DNA of 64,000 bases. It comes from JAFIFT01 sp020051095. GTDB lineage: Bacteria; Pseudomonadota; Gammaproteobacteria; Legionellales; Legionellaceae. The position numbers and the translations under genes are program-made. Shown here piece by piece: positions 16,915 through 26,972 of the stretch (positions are counted from its first letter, which is position 1; every line of letters starts with the position of its first letter). The notes under the pieces are model-generated. The model was not told where the DNA came from and did not search any database. It worked only from the letters and a program-made list of their open reading frames with translations. The DNA is taken from contig NZ_CAXMZT010000004.1 in the NCBI RefSeq assembly GCF_964199965.1, positions 186,001 to 250,000 of the forward strand. The letters run 5' to 3'.

Positions 16915-19689
16915 ATGAAATTATTCAGCCAAATAAGTGACTGGCTGTTAGGACAACCCAATAAACCAGCATTAACGCAACAAAACATAAAAAAAAGATT
17001 TGAGAATCACAACCCTTCCTTTGCCAATCAATTGTCTATGGTGGATTTCAATGATGAGCTCAATTTCTTTTTACTCAATGATGGAGTCAGCATTGGTTCA
17101 GGTTTTGAATTAGCCTCCATTCCAGCGGAGGCCGCCTCTACTGAACATTTACACGCTGTATTTAGCAAAATTCGCGACACTTTTGCCACGGTCGTACCTT
17201 TGCACAAAGAAGATCCCTGGGTGATGCAAATGTATGTCAATGACGAGTACAGTTTGAAGCCGGTTCTCTCTCATATTCAACAAAGCATTGCACCGGACAT
17301 TGCTGAAACGTCCTTTACTCGTGACTATTTGGCAAGGTTGGATGATTTGTTTTGCAAGATGACAAGACCCGAAGGCTTGTTTGTTGATCCCAAAACTGAT
17401 GCACCTTATCGCGGCAGACGAAGACGAATCAGAGTTTTGTTTTATCGACTCTATCAAAAAACGCAAACCACTAGAGAGCTGGCACTTGCCGAGCATCAGG
17501 AAGTCATGGCTCAGATTGAAAGCAAATTACTATCACCTGGTCTTCAACTAAAACAACTAACCGGTAAAGATTATTATCAGTGGTTGGTGCGTTGGTTTGC
17601 AGCTAACCCCGAAGAACTATTAGCTCGATTTCCTTACCCTAAAGACAAAAAACCAGCGGGCTATACTTTAAGCCAGAATATTTTGTTTTATGAACCGCAA
17701 AGTGATGAACATGGGTTTATATTTGATGAGATGATTCATCGTATTCTTTATATCGATGGTCTTAAAGAAGCACCTGAAATTGGTCTTTTATCTCGTGAAA
17801 AACCGCAAGCCAATCCCAAACATCGGTACGCACTTTTAGATAAGTTGCCTGAAGGTGCTACCTACACTATTCAGGTTGTCTTTGAAAATGATGAAGCCTT
17901 AGACGGGCATCTGATGCGTCTTGAAAAAGGCATCGTAGGAACAAGCCTTAAACCGTCACAAGTCAGAGAGGATATCAAAACTGCACGAGATGAATTGTCT
18001 ATAGGAAACCGTCTGTTTTGGGTTAATCAATCTATTTTTTATCGTGCCAGTACGAAAGACCAGGCAGTACGCATTGAAAAAGAGCTAAAAGAATTATTTA
18101 TTGAAGCCAAAATGCCTTTGATTTCTTCTTGTTTCGACATTCATCCCATTAACAGTTATCTCAATGCCTTACCTTTTAATTTCAATCCACAATATGCTCG
18201 CCAATACTTGCGCTTTGACCGATTGATGTATGCATCCGAATTAGCCTCTTTACTGCCTGTATATGGACGTAATCAAGGGGCAAGACACCTTCCCTGTTTC
18301 ACCTTTTTTAACCGTTTGGGAGAACCAATACTCTTCGATGTGTTGCATCATGATTTTATCAGCCAAAACTCCCACATGGCCTTGTTTGCTAATTCCGGTG
18401 GCGGCAAATCAGTGGCTACAGGCTGGATGATTAATTCGCTGATGGCCACTAAAAATGCCCGCATCATTCTATTTGAAATGGGAAATTCTTTTGATCGTAT
18501 ACTTCTACATGCCAAAACACACGGCAAAAAAACCAAGCAGTTATTACTGAGTAATAAAAAAGATGAAGCCGTTCCATTAAATCCATTTTGTGAAGCTTAT
18601 AAAGCCATTCCTGAAATCACGGACAATCTGAGTGCAGAACAAGCAACCTTAATTGCGCAAAAAATTAGAACAATCAAAGAAAATCTCGAACAGCCTGCCA
18701 GCTCAGAAGAGTTGGCCTGTAATGATGGATCTCGCTCGTATCTAGCAGAGCTGGCCTTAGCGTTGCGTACCATGATTACTGAAGCCAATGCACTGGAAGA
18801 AGAGCAATTTACTCTGGCCGATGAAACACTGTTAATCGAAGTCTTAAGTGATGCCATCTTAACGTCATTTAATCATGATATCCCGCAAATGCTAACTGAG
18901 CATATTGTAAGTAGCTTTAAACGGCGACTGGATAAAGAAACAGTTCCTCGCAAAAAAGACCGCATTTTGGATATGCACGACCGATTAAACAGTTATGTCA
19001 TTAACAGCGCCAAATCACGCTTTTTTAATGTGCCAACTGAACCTTTAGGAGATTTTGATATCTTCCATGTTGATATCTCCGCGATTAAAGATGATACCGG
19101 GAAGCTCGCTTTAGTGATGGTGTCTTTATTACCAAGAATATTGGCTATGGCAGAAGCCACTCAAAACGACAACAGACCAACCTTTCTTTTTATTGATGAA
19201 TCTCATTTGCAATTTCAAATTCCTTCAGTAGTGGCCGTGTGTTTACTGGTTGCCAAAGTAGCCAGAAAGTTAGGTCTTTGGCTTGTTGCTATTACCCAAA
19301 ACGTCACCGATATGAATTCGGAAAAAGCCACCAAGATTTTATCGCTAATTGAAACCTGGATTTTATTAGGCCTTGATGAAAAGGAAATTAGCGATGTCAA
19401 ACGCTTTAAATCATTAACTCCACAACAAGAAGCCTTAATTAAAGATATTGATTCTCAAAAAGGCTTATATGCAGAAGCGGTTTTATTAGGCTCACGTTAT
19501 CAAGGATTATTTCGTGTCATTCCACCTCGCTACTTGCTTGCTCTTTTAATGACTGAAAAATCAGAAAAAGCACAGCGCCATACTCTGGAGAAAAAACATG
19601 ATGTCCTTAAAGCCGCTGAATTACTTGCAGAACAACTCGAGAATAAAAAACAAAGCAAAAATCATGATGCTTATTTCTATGATGATTAG
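16915..19689 (+). CDS. VirB4/TraC-like conjugative ATPase (TIGR03744-like)
   Basis: Cytoplasmic hexameric motor of 924 residues that powers substrate transfer. Walker A is NSGGGKS near residue 493 and Walker B is LFIDESH near residue 762. The long N-terminal domain before the ATPase core is typical of the VirB4/TraC family, and the length matches PFL_4706 proteins. No disruption is visible. This is the strongest single marker that the secretion block is of the GI class. Confidence 0.92.
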   Translation: MKLFSQISDWLLGQPNKPALTQQNIKKRFENHNPSFANQLSMVDFNDELNFFLLNDGVSIGSGFELASIPAEAASTEHLHAVFSKIRDTFATVVPLHKEDPWVMQMYVNDEYSLKPVLSHIQQSIAPDIAETSFTRDYLARLDDLFCKMTRPEGLFVDPKTDAPYRGRRRRIRVLFYRLYQKTQTTRELALAEHQEVMAQIESKLLSPGLQLKQLTGKDYYQWLVRWFAANPEELLARFPYPKDKKPAGYTLSQNILFYEPQSDEHGFIFDEMIHRILYIDGLKEAPEIGLLSREKPQANPKHRYALLDKLPEGATYTIQVVFENDEALDGHLMRLEKGIVGTSLKPSQVREDIKTARDELSIGNRLFWVNQSIFYRASTKDQAVRIEKELKELFIEAKMPLISSCFDIHPINSYLNALPFNFNPQYARQYLRFDRLMYASELASLLPVYGRNQGARHLPCFTFFNRLGEPILFDVLHHDFISQNSHMALFANSGGGKSVATGWMINSLMATKNARIILFEMGNSFDRILLHAKTHGKKTKQLLLSNKKDEAVPLNPFCEAYKAIPEITDNLSAEQATLIAQKIRTIKENLEQPASSEELACNDGSRSYLAELALALRTMITEANALEEEQFTLADETLLIEVLSDAILTSFNHDIPQMLTEHIVSSFKRRLDKETVPRKKDRILDMHDRLNSYVINSAKSRFFNVPTEPLGDFDIFHVDISAIKDDTGKLALVMVSLLPRILAMAEATQNDNRPTFLFIDESHLQFQIPSVVAVCLLVAKVARKLGLWLVAITQNVTDMNSEKATKILSLIETWILLGLDEKEISDVKRFKSLTPQQEALIKDIDSQKGLYAEAVLLGSRYQGLFRVIPPRYLLALLMTEKSEKAQRHTLEKKHDVLKAAELLAEQLENKKQSKNHDAYFYDD

Positions 19690-20659
19690 CATACCCATCC
19701 ATGCAAGAGAAAGCATAGAGCCACCCCATCCTATTAGCAGTTTTGGTATTGCCACCAAGGTATTGGGCAGAATCTTTACCAACAGTCACTACAAGGTAAT
19801 TGGTTCCTGTACTTGGGCAGTAGAAAAATTTCCGCCTAAGCTGGTAGCTGTTCCTGCAATCGAACAGTTTTTACCTGACTTAATTGTCACAGTAGCCAAT
19901 CGCCCCGAAACCAATCCATGGATTGAAGCGCGTGCCCTTTATGAAAACCCGGCAAGCCAAGCCTTGTATCAAAAAACCTATCGACTAGCGACTGGTTCAG
20001 CGCTAGGGTTTGGCGATGATGCAGGACAAACCTCAGCCATGCACATCAATGAAGAACGCACACGGGTTGTAGATGTAATTGGCAGCCCTGCAGGTCTTTA
20101 TCGTTTCCCTTATTTGTCACATAAACCTGAAACACGTTTTGGTTCTCCTTACTACATCAGTGAGGCTGATGCCGTATCAGACCGCACTGAGCTTGCTGAA
20201 ATTGCTTATATGGCAACTCATCCACATCTGTTATTCAACCACGACATAGGATCCGCAACACAGTCGTGGGGACATGAAATCCCAAGGCTTATGCGAGTCA
20301 CGCAGCCCTCACGCTTTAGAGCATCCGTTGTTGTAGCCCTTCATGCAGCAGACATCGTGACCAATAAAAACAGTCTTCACGTGACCCAGAGCACCAGTAA
20401 TTCTTGTGGTGCTAATTGCATAGTAGCCAATGTCATATTCGATGGCCACAACAAAAACATCATCTGGCAGGAAGTATACCCCAAAAACCGCAACATCAAC
20501 TTTAATGATACCAGCGATATGGATGTAGAAGATGACAAAGCAGGAAATGGAAATTATGTCTTTGTAGTTTGGCGAAAATATCGAGGCTGTATTGCCCATG
20601 AAGGGAAATTGGTTCGCGCACTTTCATTCCCCAAAGTGGGGCATCCTCAAAAACGATAG
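19664..20659 (+). CDS. TraU-like protein of the GI-T4SS (TIGR03756-like)
   Basis: About 331 residues from the ATG at 19664; ATG at 19667 is equally possible and no strong ribosome-binding site separates them. It begins inside the end of the VirB4-like gene. A short exported N-terminus ends near IHAR. Then follow TraU-type motifs: IGSCTWAVEKFPPKL, LYENPASQALYQ, GSPAGLYRFPYL and a Cys pair NSCGANC. TraU proteins act in periplasmic mating-pair stabilisation and DNA transfer. Confidence 0.85.
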   Translation: MMLISMMISIPIHARESIEPPHPISSFGIATKVLGRIFTNSHYKVIGSCTWAVEKFPPKLVAVPAIEQFLPDLIVTVANRPETNPWIEARALYENPASQALYQKTYRLATGSALGFGDDAGQTSAMHINEERTRVVDVIGSPAGLYRFPYLSHKPETRFGSPYYISEADAVSDRTELAEIAYMATHPHLLFNHDIGSATQSWGHEIPRLMRVTQPSRFRASVVVALHAADIVTNKNSLHVTQSTSNSCGANCIVANVIFDGHNKNIIWQEVYPKNRNINFNDTSDMDVEDDKAGNGNYVFVVWRKYRGCIAHEGKLVRALSFPKVGHPQKR

Positions 20660-20668
20660 GAGTTAATC

Positions 20669-22051
20669 ATGCACAAACTGTCTCTTTCTTTACTTGCACT
20701 CATATTACCTAAAGTACTCTTAGCCAGTTCTTTTATGCCTAATGAATCGGATTATTATTACAAGTTGGGTGGATCATCCAATCTATATGTACCTCCTGTC
20801 AATAATGACCAAACCATTACTATTGGCGGTAATGTCGATGGACGGCTTGGTTTTACCTGTAATGGGTTTAATCCTGTAGTCTCCATTACCAATACATTTC
20901 AGGATATGAAGTCTTCTGCCATGAATATTCCTGGCGGTATTATTGATAACCTCAAAGGATCTGTTGCAGGATTTCCGCTGTATAAGCTACAACAATCCAT
21001 GCCTGCGCTTTATAACGTACTGCAAAATACGGCCAGTTACGCGCAGAATGAATTTAGTGTCAAAGTCAAAGACTGCCAGGATGTGAAGAAGACCTTGGAA
21101 GAAGGCCAATCGCCTATGGAAAGCATGCTTTCTGTGTCTGATAGTCAAGGCTGGCTTGAAGCAGCAAAACGGGCGAAAACTGAAAATGTGGATGTGACTT
21201 CAACGGCTAAAAGTATTGCCAAAAAACGTGACGAATATGGACTGCCCTGGATAGGACGGGAAAGCGGGAATGCCGGTGGAACATACCAACGTCCTATCAA
21301 AGTCATTAACGATGTAGTCATTGCGGGTTACAACATTTTACTGAATCGCAAACCGCTTAATAATGAGAAAAAACCGGATACCAAAACACCCATGACACAT
21401 ACTTGGCCAACACCTGTTGATGCCAGTCAATGGGCAGTTAAAGTATTAGGCGATATTCATGTAAGCACCGCTACAGATGCAGATAAAACCAAACATGATA
21501 CCAAGGCTGGCATTGGGTTATCCGCGTTATTACAAAGTTGTGACAGCTCCAATACCTGTACATCCAATGTGTCTAAAGCACTGTGGAATCTAGTAGACAA
21601 GCAATGGCCCTTGACTGAAGAAAAACTCAAAATGGTTAGTGCATCCAACTTGATGATTACAGATGAAATCATCATCACCATACAACGTATGCCGCGGGAA
21701 GAACAAATCTTAACTGTTTCCAAATTGGCCGAGGAAATTGCTGTACAAAACATGCTCGATAAGGCCTTGATGATGCGCCGTATTTTACAAGCTGGTCTTC
21801 AAGTACAAGAAGTACAAAACTTAAAGCCCGCGCTTGATATGGTGAAATTTGCCTTAAAGAAACTCGATGATGACATTCATTCTTTAGCTTTTGAAAGCGA
21901 AGTCCGTAAAAAAATGATGACTGAAACCTTAGGTCTTTTGATGGATATGCGAGGTAGCGATATAGCCAAGGGCTTGCCTGGTGATGATCATGAACAATCG
22001 CAAGTTAAAAATGGCGCAGTCTATGCGAAACCTGATTCCAAAGGAGCATAA
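20669..22051 (+). CDS. GI-T4SS exported protein, TIGR03755-like
   Basis: 460 residues with signal peptide about 1-19. The conserved opening YYKLGGSS and GRLGFTCNGFNP ... ITNTFQDMKSS, then QQSMPALYNVLQNTASYA, are PFL_4711 family signatures; the family is remotely TraH-like. Periplasmic, with a helical C-terminal half. AGGAG precedes the start. Confidence 0.83.
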   Translation: MHKLSLSLLALILPKVLLASSFMPNESDYYYKLGGSSNLYVPPVNNDQTITIGGNVDGRLGFTCNGFNPVVSITNTFQDMKSSAMNIPGGIIDNLKGSVAGFPLYKLQQSMPALYNVLQNTASYAQNEFSVKVKDCQDVKKTLEEGQSPMESMLSVSDSQGWLEAAKRAKTENVDVTSTAKSIAKKRDEYGLPWIGRESGNAGGTYQRPIKVINDVVIAGYNILLNRKPLNNEKKPDTKTPMTHTWPTPVDASQWAVKVLGDIHVSTATDADKTKHDTKAGIGLSALLQSCDSSNTCTSNVSKALWNLVDKQWPLTEEKLKMVSASNLMITDEIIITIQRMPREEQILTVSKLAEEIAVQNMLDKALMMRRILQAGLQVQEVQNLKPALDMVKFALKKLDDDIHSLAFESEVRKKMMTETLGLLMDMRGSDIAKGLPGDDHEQSQVKNGAVYAKPDSKGA

Positions 22052-22052
22052 G

Positions 22053-23621
22053 ATGGTTGTATTTAGCCCTTTATCCTTGTACACCACCTATTTAGGCTGG
22101 CAGCAATATGAGGTTATTTTTAATGCCCTGTGGCAAACCGGTTTGTTATACCTTGGTTTTCTTATGGTAGGGTATCGATTCTTAAAAAATGTGCTGGCAC
22201 CTTCTGGTGCTACACATCACGCGGCAGAATATGCCTTGAATCATTTTCTTTATGAATTGGCAATTACTTTTTTGATTTGCGGCATCTTTATCTACCCCTG
22301 TGTGCCATTGGAAGAAAAAGCCATGAGTTTTAAGCCTATGTGCGGTATAAAAAAAGGAACAGATGCAAAAACCTCTACGTTAAAAGATACAGGTACTACT
22401 TATGATGAAGCATTTGCAGACGTACTAACCCCCAATGTCAAAATGCCTATTGGTTTTGCACTTTTGCAAAATTACATGTCAGGAATTACCTACGGATTAA
22501 TGAAAGTGACCGGTTGCACCGACAGCTTACAGGCGATTGAAGGCGATTTAATTTCCACCTATTTACCTGCTGATGTACGTGAACAAGCATTGAATTTTCA
22601 CAGACAATGCTTCCTTGAGGCCAGAAGCCAATATCACAATGAACCGCACGATAAAACTAAGGTCAATGACATTTTAAAAAAATACGGTGGTGAGGAAGAT
22701 TTGAAATGGGTGGGTTCCAAAGTCTATCAAACACTATACTATGATAAAATTTACGCAAGACAACCCGTAGCTGGCTTTACCTTTAACGAAGCCCCCAACA
22801 AAAATCTCGAAAAAGCAGCAGAACGTGGTGATATTGATGCCAAACATCTGCCAGAGCAAGGCTATCCCACCTGCAATCAATGGTGGAAAAAGCTCAAAAC
22901 AGATTTGGTGCAAGTAGCCAATAACGCCAGTGTCTTTGACAGCCACCTGAATTACTACGCGGTTTTAAACAGGGTACGCACATTCAAAAATAACCATCCC
23001 AAAGCCTGGGGTTCGCAGTTAAGCTCAGAAGACTACATTGCCAAGATGTTGCTTAATGACAGTCGCGACATGCAGGCTAACAGTATGAAAAACCTAATGG
23101 GAAACACCAATGGGGCTTTTGGTGGTGCCATTTCTCATGGGTTAGTAAATATTGGGCAATTAACAAAATCATGGACATCAACGCCATTAAAGCGTGAAGC
23201 CATTATGCAAACGCTACCTGTCATGCAGGCCTTTTTGTATTTCTTCCTGATTATCTTGACTCCTGTGATTTTGGCTCTAAGTGGTTATAACCCTAAGGCG
23301 TTAGGCAGTATTTGCGGTCTGTTTATAATGGCGATATTCCTGCAATACCTATGGCATCTGGTGGGCTTTGTCGAACGCAGTGTGCTTGATCCTTTAGGAC
23401 AAAACGATGCCATTGCAGCCATGCGCAATATGGCGGTTTTATTCTACTTTATTGCACCCATGTTGCTATTAAAACTGTCCTGTCATTTTGGTGGGGAAGC
23501 AGGGGCAGCCCTTGGTGCATTGGTTAATGACGCAGCACAACACAGTAACAAAGTTGCTAACTCAGGTGTGGATACCATCAAGCAAGGGGCAAAAATAGCC
23601 AGCATGGGGAAAGTAAAATGA
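22053..23621 (+). CDS. TraG N-terminal-domain mating-pair protein
   Basis: 522 residues from the ATG at 22053, which has AAGGAG upstream; the reading frame is open further upstream inside the previous gene. Hydrophobic spans lie near the N-terminus and again in the C-terminal third (MQAFLYFFLIILTPVILAL and neighbours), with a large periplasmic loop between. This is the TraG_N layout seen as the last core gene of GI-type clusters. It acts in mating-pair stabilisation at the inner membrane. Confidence 0.85.
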   Translation: MVVFSPLSLYTTYLGWQQYEVIFNALWQTGLLYLGFLMVGYRFLKNVLAPSGATHHAAEYALNHFLYELAITFLICGIFIYPCVPLEEKAMSFKPMCGIKKGTDAKTSTLKDTGTTYDEAFADVLTPNVKMPIGFALLQNYMSGITYGLMKVTGCTDSLQAIEGDLISTYLPADVREQALNFHRQCFLEARSQYHNEPHDKTKVNDILKKYGGEEDLKWVGSKVYQTLYYDKIYARQPVAGFTFNEAPNKNLEKAAERGDIDAKHLPEQGYPTCNQWWKKLKTDLVQVANNASVFDSHLNYYAVLNRVRTFKNNHPKAWGSQLSSEDYIAKMLLNDSRDMQANSMKNLMGNTNGAFGGAISHGLVNIGQLTKSWTSTPLKREAIMQTLPVMQAFLYFFLIILTPVILALSGYNPKALGSICGLFIMAIFLQYLWHLVGFVERSVLDPLGQNDAIAAMRNMAVLFYFIAPMLLLKLSCHFGGEAGAALGALVNDAAQHSNKVANSGVDTIKQGAKIASMGKVK

Positions 23622-23623
23622 AT

Positions 23624-23848
23624 TTAGTCTCCATGAATATGTCTGGCGTATTCAGATCCACTGATTGCACCATCTTCATAAAGTTCAGTTGCCTTCCCCG
23701 CAACATAGTATGGTTTATCTTTTTCATCGGAAGCAAAGGCAACAATCGCTTGCAAAGCAAGAAGACTTATCTTGCCAAATATTTTCAATCCCTTCAAAAC
23801 CACCGACTGTGTTGGGTTGTTCTTCCTAATCATAAGGAGTTTTTCCAT
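23624..23848 (-). CDS. Small antisense-oriented protein between TraG-like and TraD genes
   Basis: 74 residues on the minus strand, filling the only real gap in the plus-strand transfer operon. The composition looks protein-like: a basic N-terminus, an amphipathic hydrophobic stretch (ISLLALQAIVAFA) and an acidic C-terminus ending EYARHIHGD. Its start region overlaps the ribosome-binding site of the next plus-strand gene, so the two would be hard to express together. No strong ribosome-binding site is seen. Unknown function. Confidence 0.5.
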   Translation of the reverse strand: MEKLLMIRKNNPTQSVVLKGLKIFGKISLLALQAIVAFASDEKDKPYYVAGKATELYEDGAISGSEYARHIHGD

Positions 23849-24179
23849 GTTAAATAAACGATTCTATAAATCCATTATAGGCATAAGCAAATTCATTCTG
23901 CCAGTGGTATTGCTTTTGTTATTAGCACCTCAATTGATCCGATTCAGTACTGAATTTAGCAGCATGAATGACTTTTTCAAAACCCATCAAATAGGTTTTT
24001 TACTCTGTCATATGCTGTTTTATCTAGCTCTGTATTGGGCTTGGCCAAAACTGATTACAAGCATGGTAAACCGACGCCCACTTGAACTTGATGAGGTTCA
24101 AATTAAATTGGCTTTGCAAGCAAAATACTACCTGCTTGCGGCGTTAATCTTTTTTGAATTACTGGTTTGGTGGAGATAA
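23847..24179 (+). CDS. Small membrane protein next to TraD
   Basis: 110 residues from the ATG at 23847, chosen for its AAGGAG. Three hydrophobic segments: about 16-32, 50-68 and 92-107. It lies 3 bp before traD, so it is a likely partner of the coupling protein in the inner membrane. I do not recognise the family. Confidence 0.72.
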   Translation: MLNKRFYKSIIGISKFILPVVLLLLLAPQLIRFSTEFSSMNDFFKTHQIGFLLCHMLFYLALYWAWPKLITSMVNRRPLELDEVQIKLALQAKYYLLAALIFFELLVWWR

Positions 24180-24182
24180 ATC

Positions 24183-26189
24183 ATGAGCGAATATCCCGTT
24201 GAAAACCTTTTGCGTGAACCCACTGAATTCTATACCTTTCTGACCTGCACTTCACTGGCATGGCTAACTATCGCCAAACCACACCTGTTTTTACTCACTC
24301 AAGACATGGGAGTCTATGCAGCACTTAGCCTTATGACATTGGGTCTAGTTAGAGGATGCCAGGCCTTCCGCATCAAGCGTTATCACCGCAGGCTTTTTGC
24401 TATGCCTTATTATGCTTTGTCCACCACGGAAGTGCCATTATCAAAGAAATGGTTGTTTCTTGGGAAAGGGTTTCGTTGGTTGCCTCATCATACGCAGCGA
24501 TTACATCAAATTAAACAAATTAGAAATGAATTATTTATGCAACGAAATACGTGCTATCGCAAAATACGTGATTATTGCAAAAACCACGAAAGTTCATTAT
24601 TGACCCAACTGTTTAATACTCCATCAAAATTCAATCCATTCAAACCTGATCCACCTGTAGGTGGCAGCTCATACCTACATGGGTTAGGTGAAAAAGATAG
24701 TTCTGTCTATATCCCGCAGGAAGTTCGAGTTGGTCATACTTTTGTAGTAGGTACAACTAGAGTTGGTAAAACACGCCTGGCAAGCATCCTAATCAATCAG
24801 GATATTAGAAATGGCGATGCAGTGATTGTCGTTGACCCCAAAGGAGATTTAGATTTAGTTCGTGATATGTACTCAGCCTGCAAGGCTAGTGGCAGATTAC
24901 ATGATTTTAGAGTGGTGCATTTAGGTTTTCCTGAATTGTCTGCTCACTACAATCCGCTCAAAAACTATGATCAAGTCAGTGAGGTTGCTACACGTGTTAC
25001 CGATGCGATTCAAGCTGAGGGCGAAGGAAAACAGTTTGCAGCCTTTGCCTGGAAATACGTGAACATTGTAGCGATTTGCCTTGAAGAAATGAAACAACTT
25101 ATTTCTTACACTTCTATAGGGTTTTACATCAATCGATTGGATCAACTACTAATGGCCTACTCTGATGCCATACTCCCCACACATGATCCAAATTATCATG
25201 AAAAAATAGAAGAAATCATCGCTAATAATGATTGCCGTGTAGATAAATACGGCAATACTCCACCGCCTATGAGCCGCTCAAAGGCGGTGGTGAAATATTT
25301 ACAAGAGCATATCAGTAAAACCATTACTTCAGGCAACGTTGAAAGCCTTCATGATCAAGTACTCATTGATCTGTTTGATGCAGCCATCATGGATAAAAAT
25401 TATTACGATAAAATCACAGCCAGTGTTGGCCCTGTATTATCAGAGATTAATAAGAGTAATGCCTCAAGGATCTTTTCATTTCATAAAAGCAATTGTGAAA
25501 TAGAGTTGATGAGTGCAATAAAAAACAAACAAGTCATCTATATCGGACTGGATAGCCTAACAAACCCCAATATCGCCCAAGCAGTAGGTAAAGCCTTTTT
25601 GTCAGATTTAGTATCCACTGCTGGAAAAATATATAAGGAAAGTAACGCGAATTACCGTCTCAATTTACATTGTGATGAGCTTTCTGAAATCATCCAAGAC
25701 TCGTTTGTCAAAATTTTAAATAAAGCAGGTGGCGCTGGTTTTCAAGTCACCGCTTATGCTCAGACCAAACAAGATATGGAGGTGGCTCTAGGTTCGAAAG
25801 CGAAAGCAGAAGTGACTGAAGGAAATCTAAACACTCTTATCATGTTACGTGTCAAAAATGAAGAAACAGCCAATTTATTAGTTAAAGTATTACCAAAAAT
25901 TGGCGTGGTCGAGCACACTCAAGTGTCCATGGTCAACGACACACCCCATGGCGAGGATGGCGTTTATTTTAACACCACCAATGAAGATCGAGTACAAACC
26001 ACCTCAGTACCTATGATTGATGTCAATGACATTATCTCATTGCCCAAAGGGCAAGCCTTTGTTTTAGTGAATGGCGGAGAGCTGTACAAAGTAAGAATAC
26101 CCTTACCTGTGAACGATGGATTAGCCCCCAAGGATATCAAAAGCGCTATTCGTACAATTAACCAATTGGATAATAACCTTGGAGATTAA
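24183..26189 (+). CDS. traD: TraD-type coupling protein (type IV coupling ATPase)
   Basis: 668-residue T4CP that recruits the relaxase-DNA complex to the secretion channel. N-terminal hydrophobic segments (about 10-60), Walker A GTTRVGKTR near residue 188, the nearby VDPKGDLDLV block, and Walker B CDELSE near residue 495 are all present. It matches the SXT/TOL TraD subfamily (TIGR03743-like). The reading frame is intact. In this cluster it is at the 3-prime end of the operon, not near a relaxase. Confidence 0.9.
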   Translation: MSEYPVENLLREPTEFYTFLTCTSLAWLTIAKPHLFLLTQDMGVYAALSLMTLGLVRGCQAFRIKRYHRRLFAMPYYALSTTEVPLSKKWLFLGKGFRWLPHHTQRLHQIKQIRNELFMQRNTCYRKIRDYCKNHESSLLTQLFNTPSKFNPFKPDPPVGGSSYLHGLGEKDSSVYIPQEVRVGHTFVVGTTRVGKTRLASILINQDIRNGDAVIVVDPKGDLDLVRDMYSACKASGRLHDFRVVHLGFPELSAHYNPLKNYDQVSEVATRVTDAIQAEGEGKQFAAFAWKYVNIVAICLEEMKQLISYTSIGFYINRLDQLLMAYSDAILPTHDPNYHEKIEEIIANNDCRVDKYGNTPPPMSRSKAVVKYLQEHISKTITSGNVESLHDQVLIDLFDAAIMDKNYYDKITASVGPVLSEINKSNASRIFSFHKSNCEIELMSAIKNKQVIYIGLDSLTNPNIAQAVGKAFLSDLVSTAGKIYKESNANYRLNLHCDELSEIIQDSFVKILNKAGGAGFQVTAYAQTKQDMEVALGSKAKAEVTEGNLNTLIMLRVKNEETANLLVKVLPKIGVVEHTQVSMVNDTPHGEDGVYFNTTNEDRVQTTSVPMIDVNDIISLPKGQAFVLVNGGELYKVRIPLPVNDGLAPKDIKSAIRTINQLDNNLGD

Positions 26190-26190
26190 G

Positions 26191-26673
26191 ATGAAAGCAG
26201 AAATTACTTTAAACCTTCGTACCCGTGAGGTGTATAAATTATTCGAGAGAAAAATTAGTGGGGATAGGCTATTTATTGATGTTATTTTGCATAAGATGAA
26301 TATTGCCATTGGGCAAAGTCGTAAGCCAAATCCCATGGCTCTTAAGATGCTGAGCGAGATGGAACAACAACTCAATTCTCTAACTAATGCATTTGCATCT
26401 GAAATTAGACGATTTGAAGAATTGCTAGCTAAGAAAAAAGAGTTTAACGGCAAACAAATCAATTTTGTTGTGCAGTTTCATCCAAAGATTATTGTATGTA
26501 ACCCTCTAAGTATTAAATTAGCTGAATTGATCGAGATTTATGACCAACTGATAGCAACTTTGAAATTACTCCGGCTTGCAGGATGCTTTGAGACTGATCA
26601 GGCATATTTTATCCATATGAAACAAAAACAAAAGCTCACTAACCAATCACTAAGCAAAATTATTTTGGGCTGA
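26191..26673 (+). CDS. TIGR03761-like (AcaB-type) conjugative-element protein
   Basis: 160 residues; ATG at 26191 follows GGAG and is 1 bp after the traD stop. The opening LNLRTREVYKLFE and the middle VQFHPKIIVCNP ... LAELIEIYDQLIATLKLLRLAG fit the PFL_4669/DUF1845 family found in GI-type elements. No catalytic motif. It looks like the last gene of the transfer operon. Confidence 0.62.
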   Translation: MKAEITLNLRTREVYKLFERKISGDRLFIDVILHKMNIAIGQSRKPNPMALKMLSEMEQQLNSLTNAFASEIRRFEELLAKKKEFNGKQINFVVQFHPKIIVCNPLSIKLAELIEIYDQLIATLKLLRLAGCFETDQAYFIHMKQKQKLTNQSLSKIILG

Positions 26674-26694
26674 ATGAATTGAATCCTCTTAGAA

Positions 26695-26740
26695 TATGGC
26701 ATTGAATTAATGTGAAGCCACTATATCTGACAATGCCATA
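26695..26740. terminator. 10-bp inverted repeat between convergent genes
   Basis: Perfect arms TATGGCATTG (26695-26704) and CAATGCCATA (26731-26740) with a 26-nt loop, located between the ends of the transfer operon and the convergent small gene. AAAA follows rather than a T-run on the plus strand. Terminator or protein-binding site; undecided. Confidence 0.4.
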
Positions 26741-26762
26741 AAAATTATTCAAAATCCCATGA

Positions 26763-26972
26763 CTAAGTTGATGATTTGTTTTTCTCAAAATCTTGAAATA
26801 TTGCTTCTGCTTTTTTCTGCTGTTCAAAAAGTTTGCAATAATGCTCTCGCATAGAAGCATCTTTGGCATTTTTACACAACTGTTTAAATGTTTCTATATT
26901 CGTACTTTCTTGAGCTGGATTTGCAAAAATCATCGTAGGGAAACACAACAAAATAAAAATCAATTTTTTCAC
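26763..26972 (-). CDS. Small exported helical protein
   Basis: 69 residues starting at a GTG with AAGGAT 6 bp upstream. Signal peptide MKKLIFILLCFPTMIFA, then a charged helical mature domain with two Cys (CKNAKDASMREHYCK), which may form a disulfide. Not recognised. Located between the transfer operon and the DUF3644 gene; probable cargo or an entry-exclusion-like small protein, the latter only a guess. Confidence 0.65.
   Translation of the reverse strand: MKKLIFILLCFPTMIFANPAQESTNIETFKQLCKNAKDASMREHYCKLFEQQKKAEAIFQDFEKNKSST

Noticed and set aside
23618..23857. Plus-strand frame between the TraG-like and TraD-partner genes
   Set aside because: Cys- and aromatic-rich composition without protein character; the minus-strand frame there is better.
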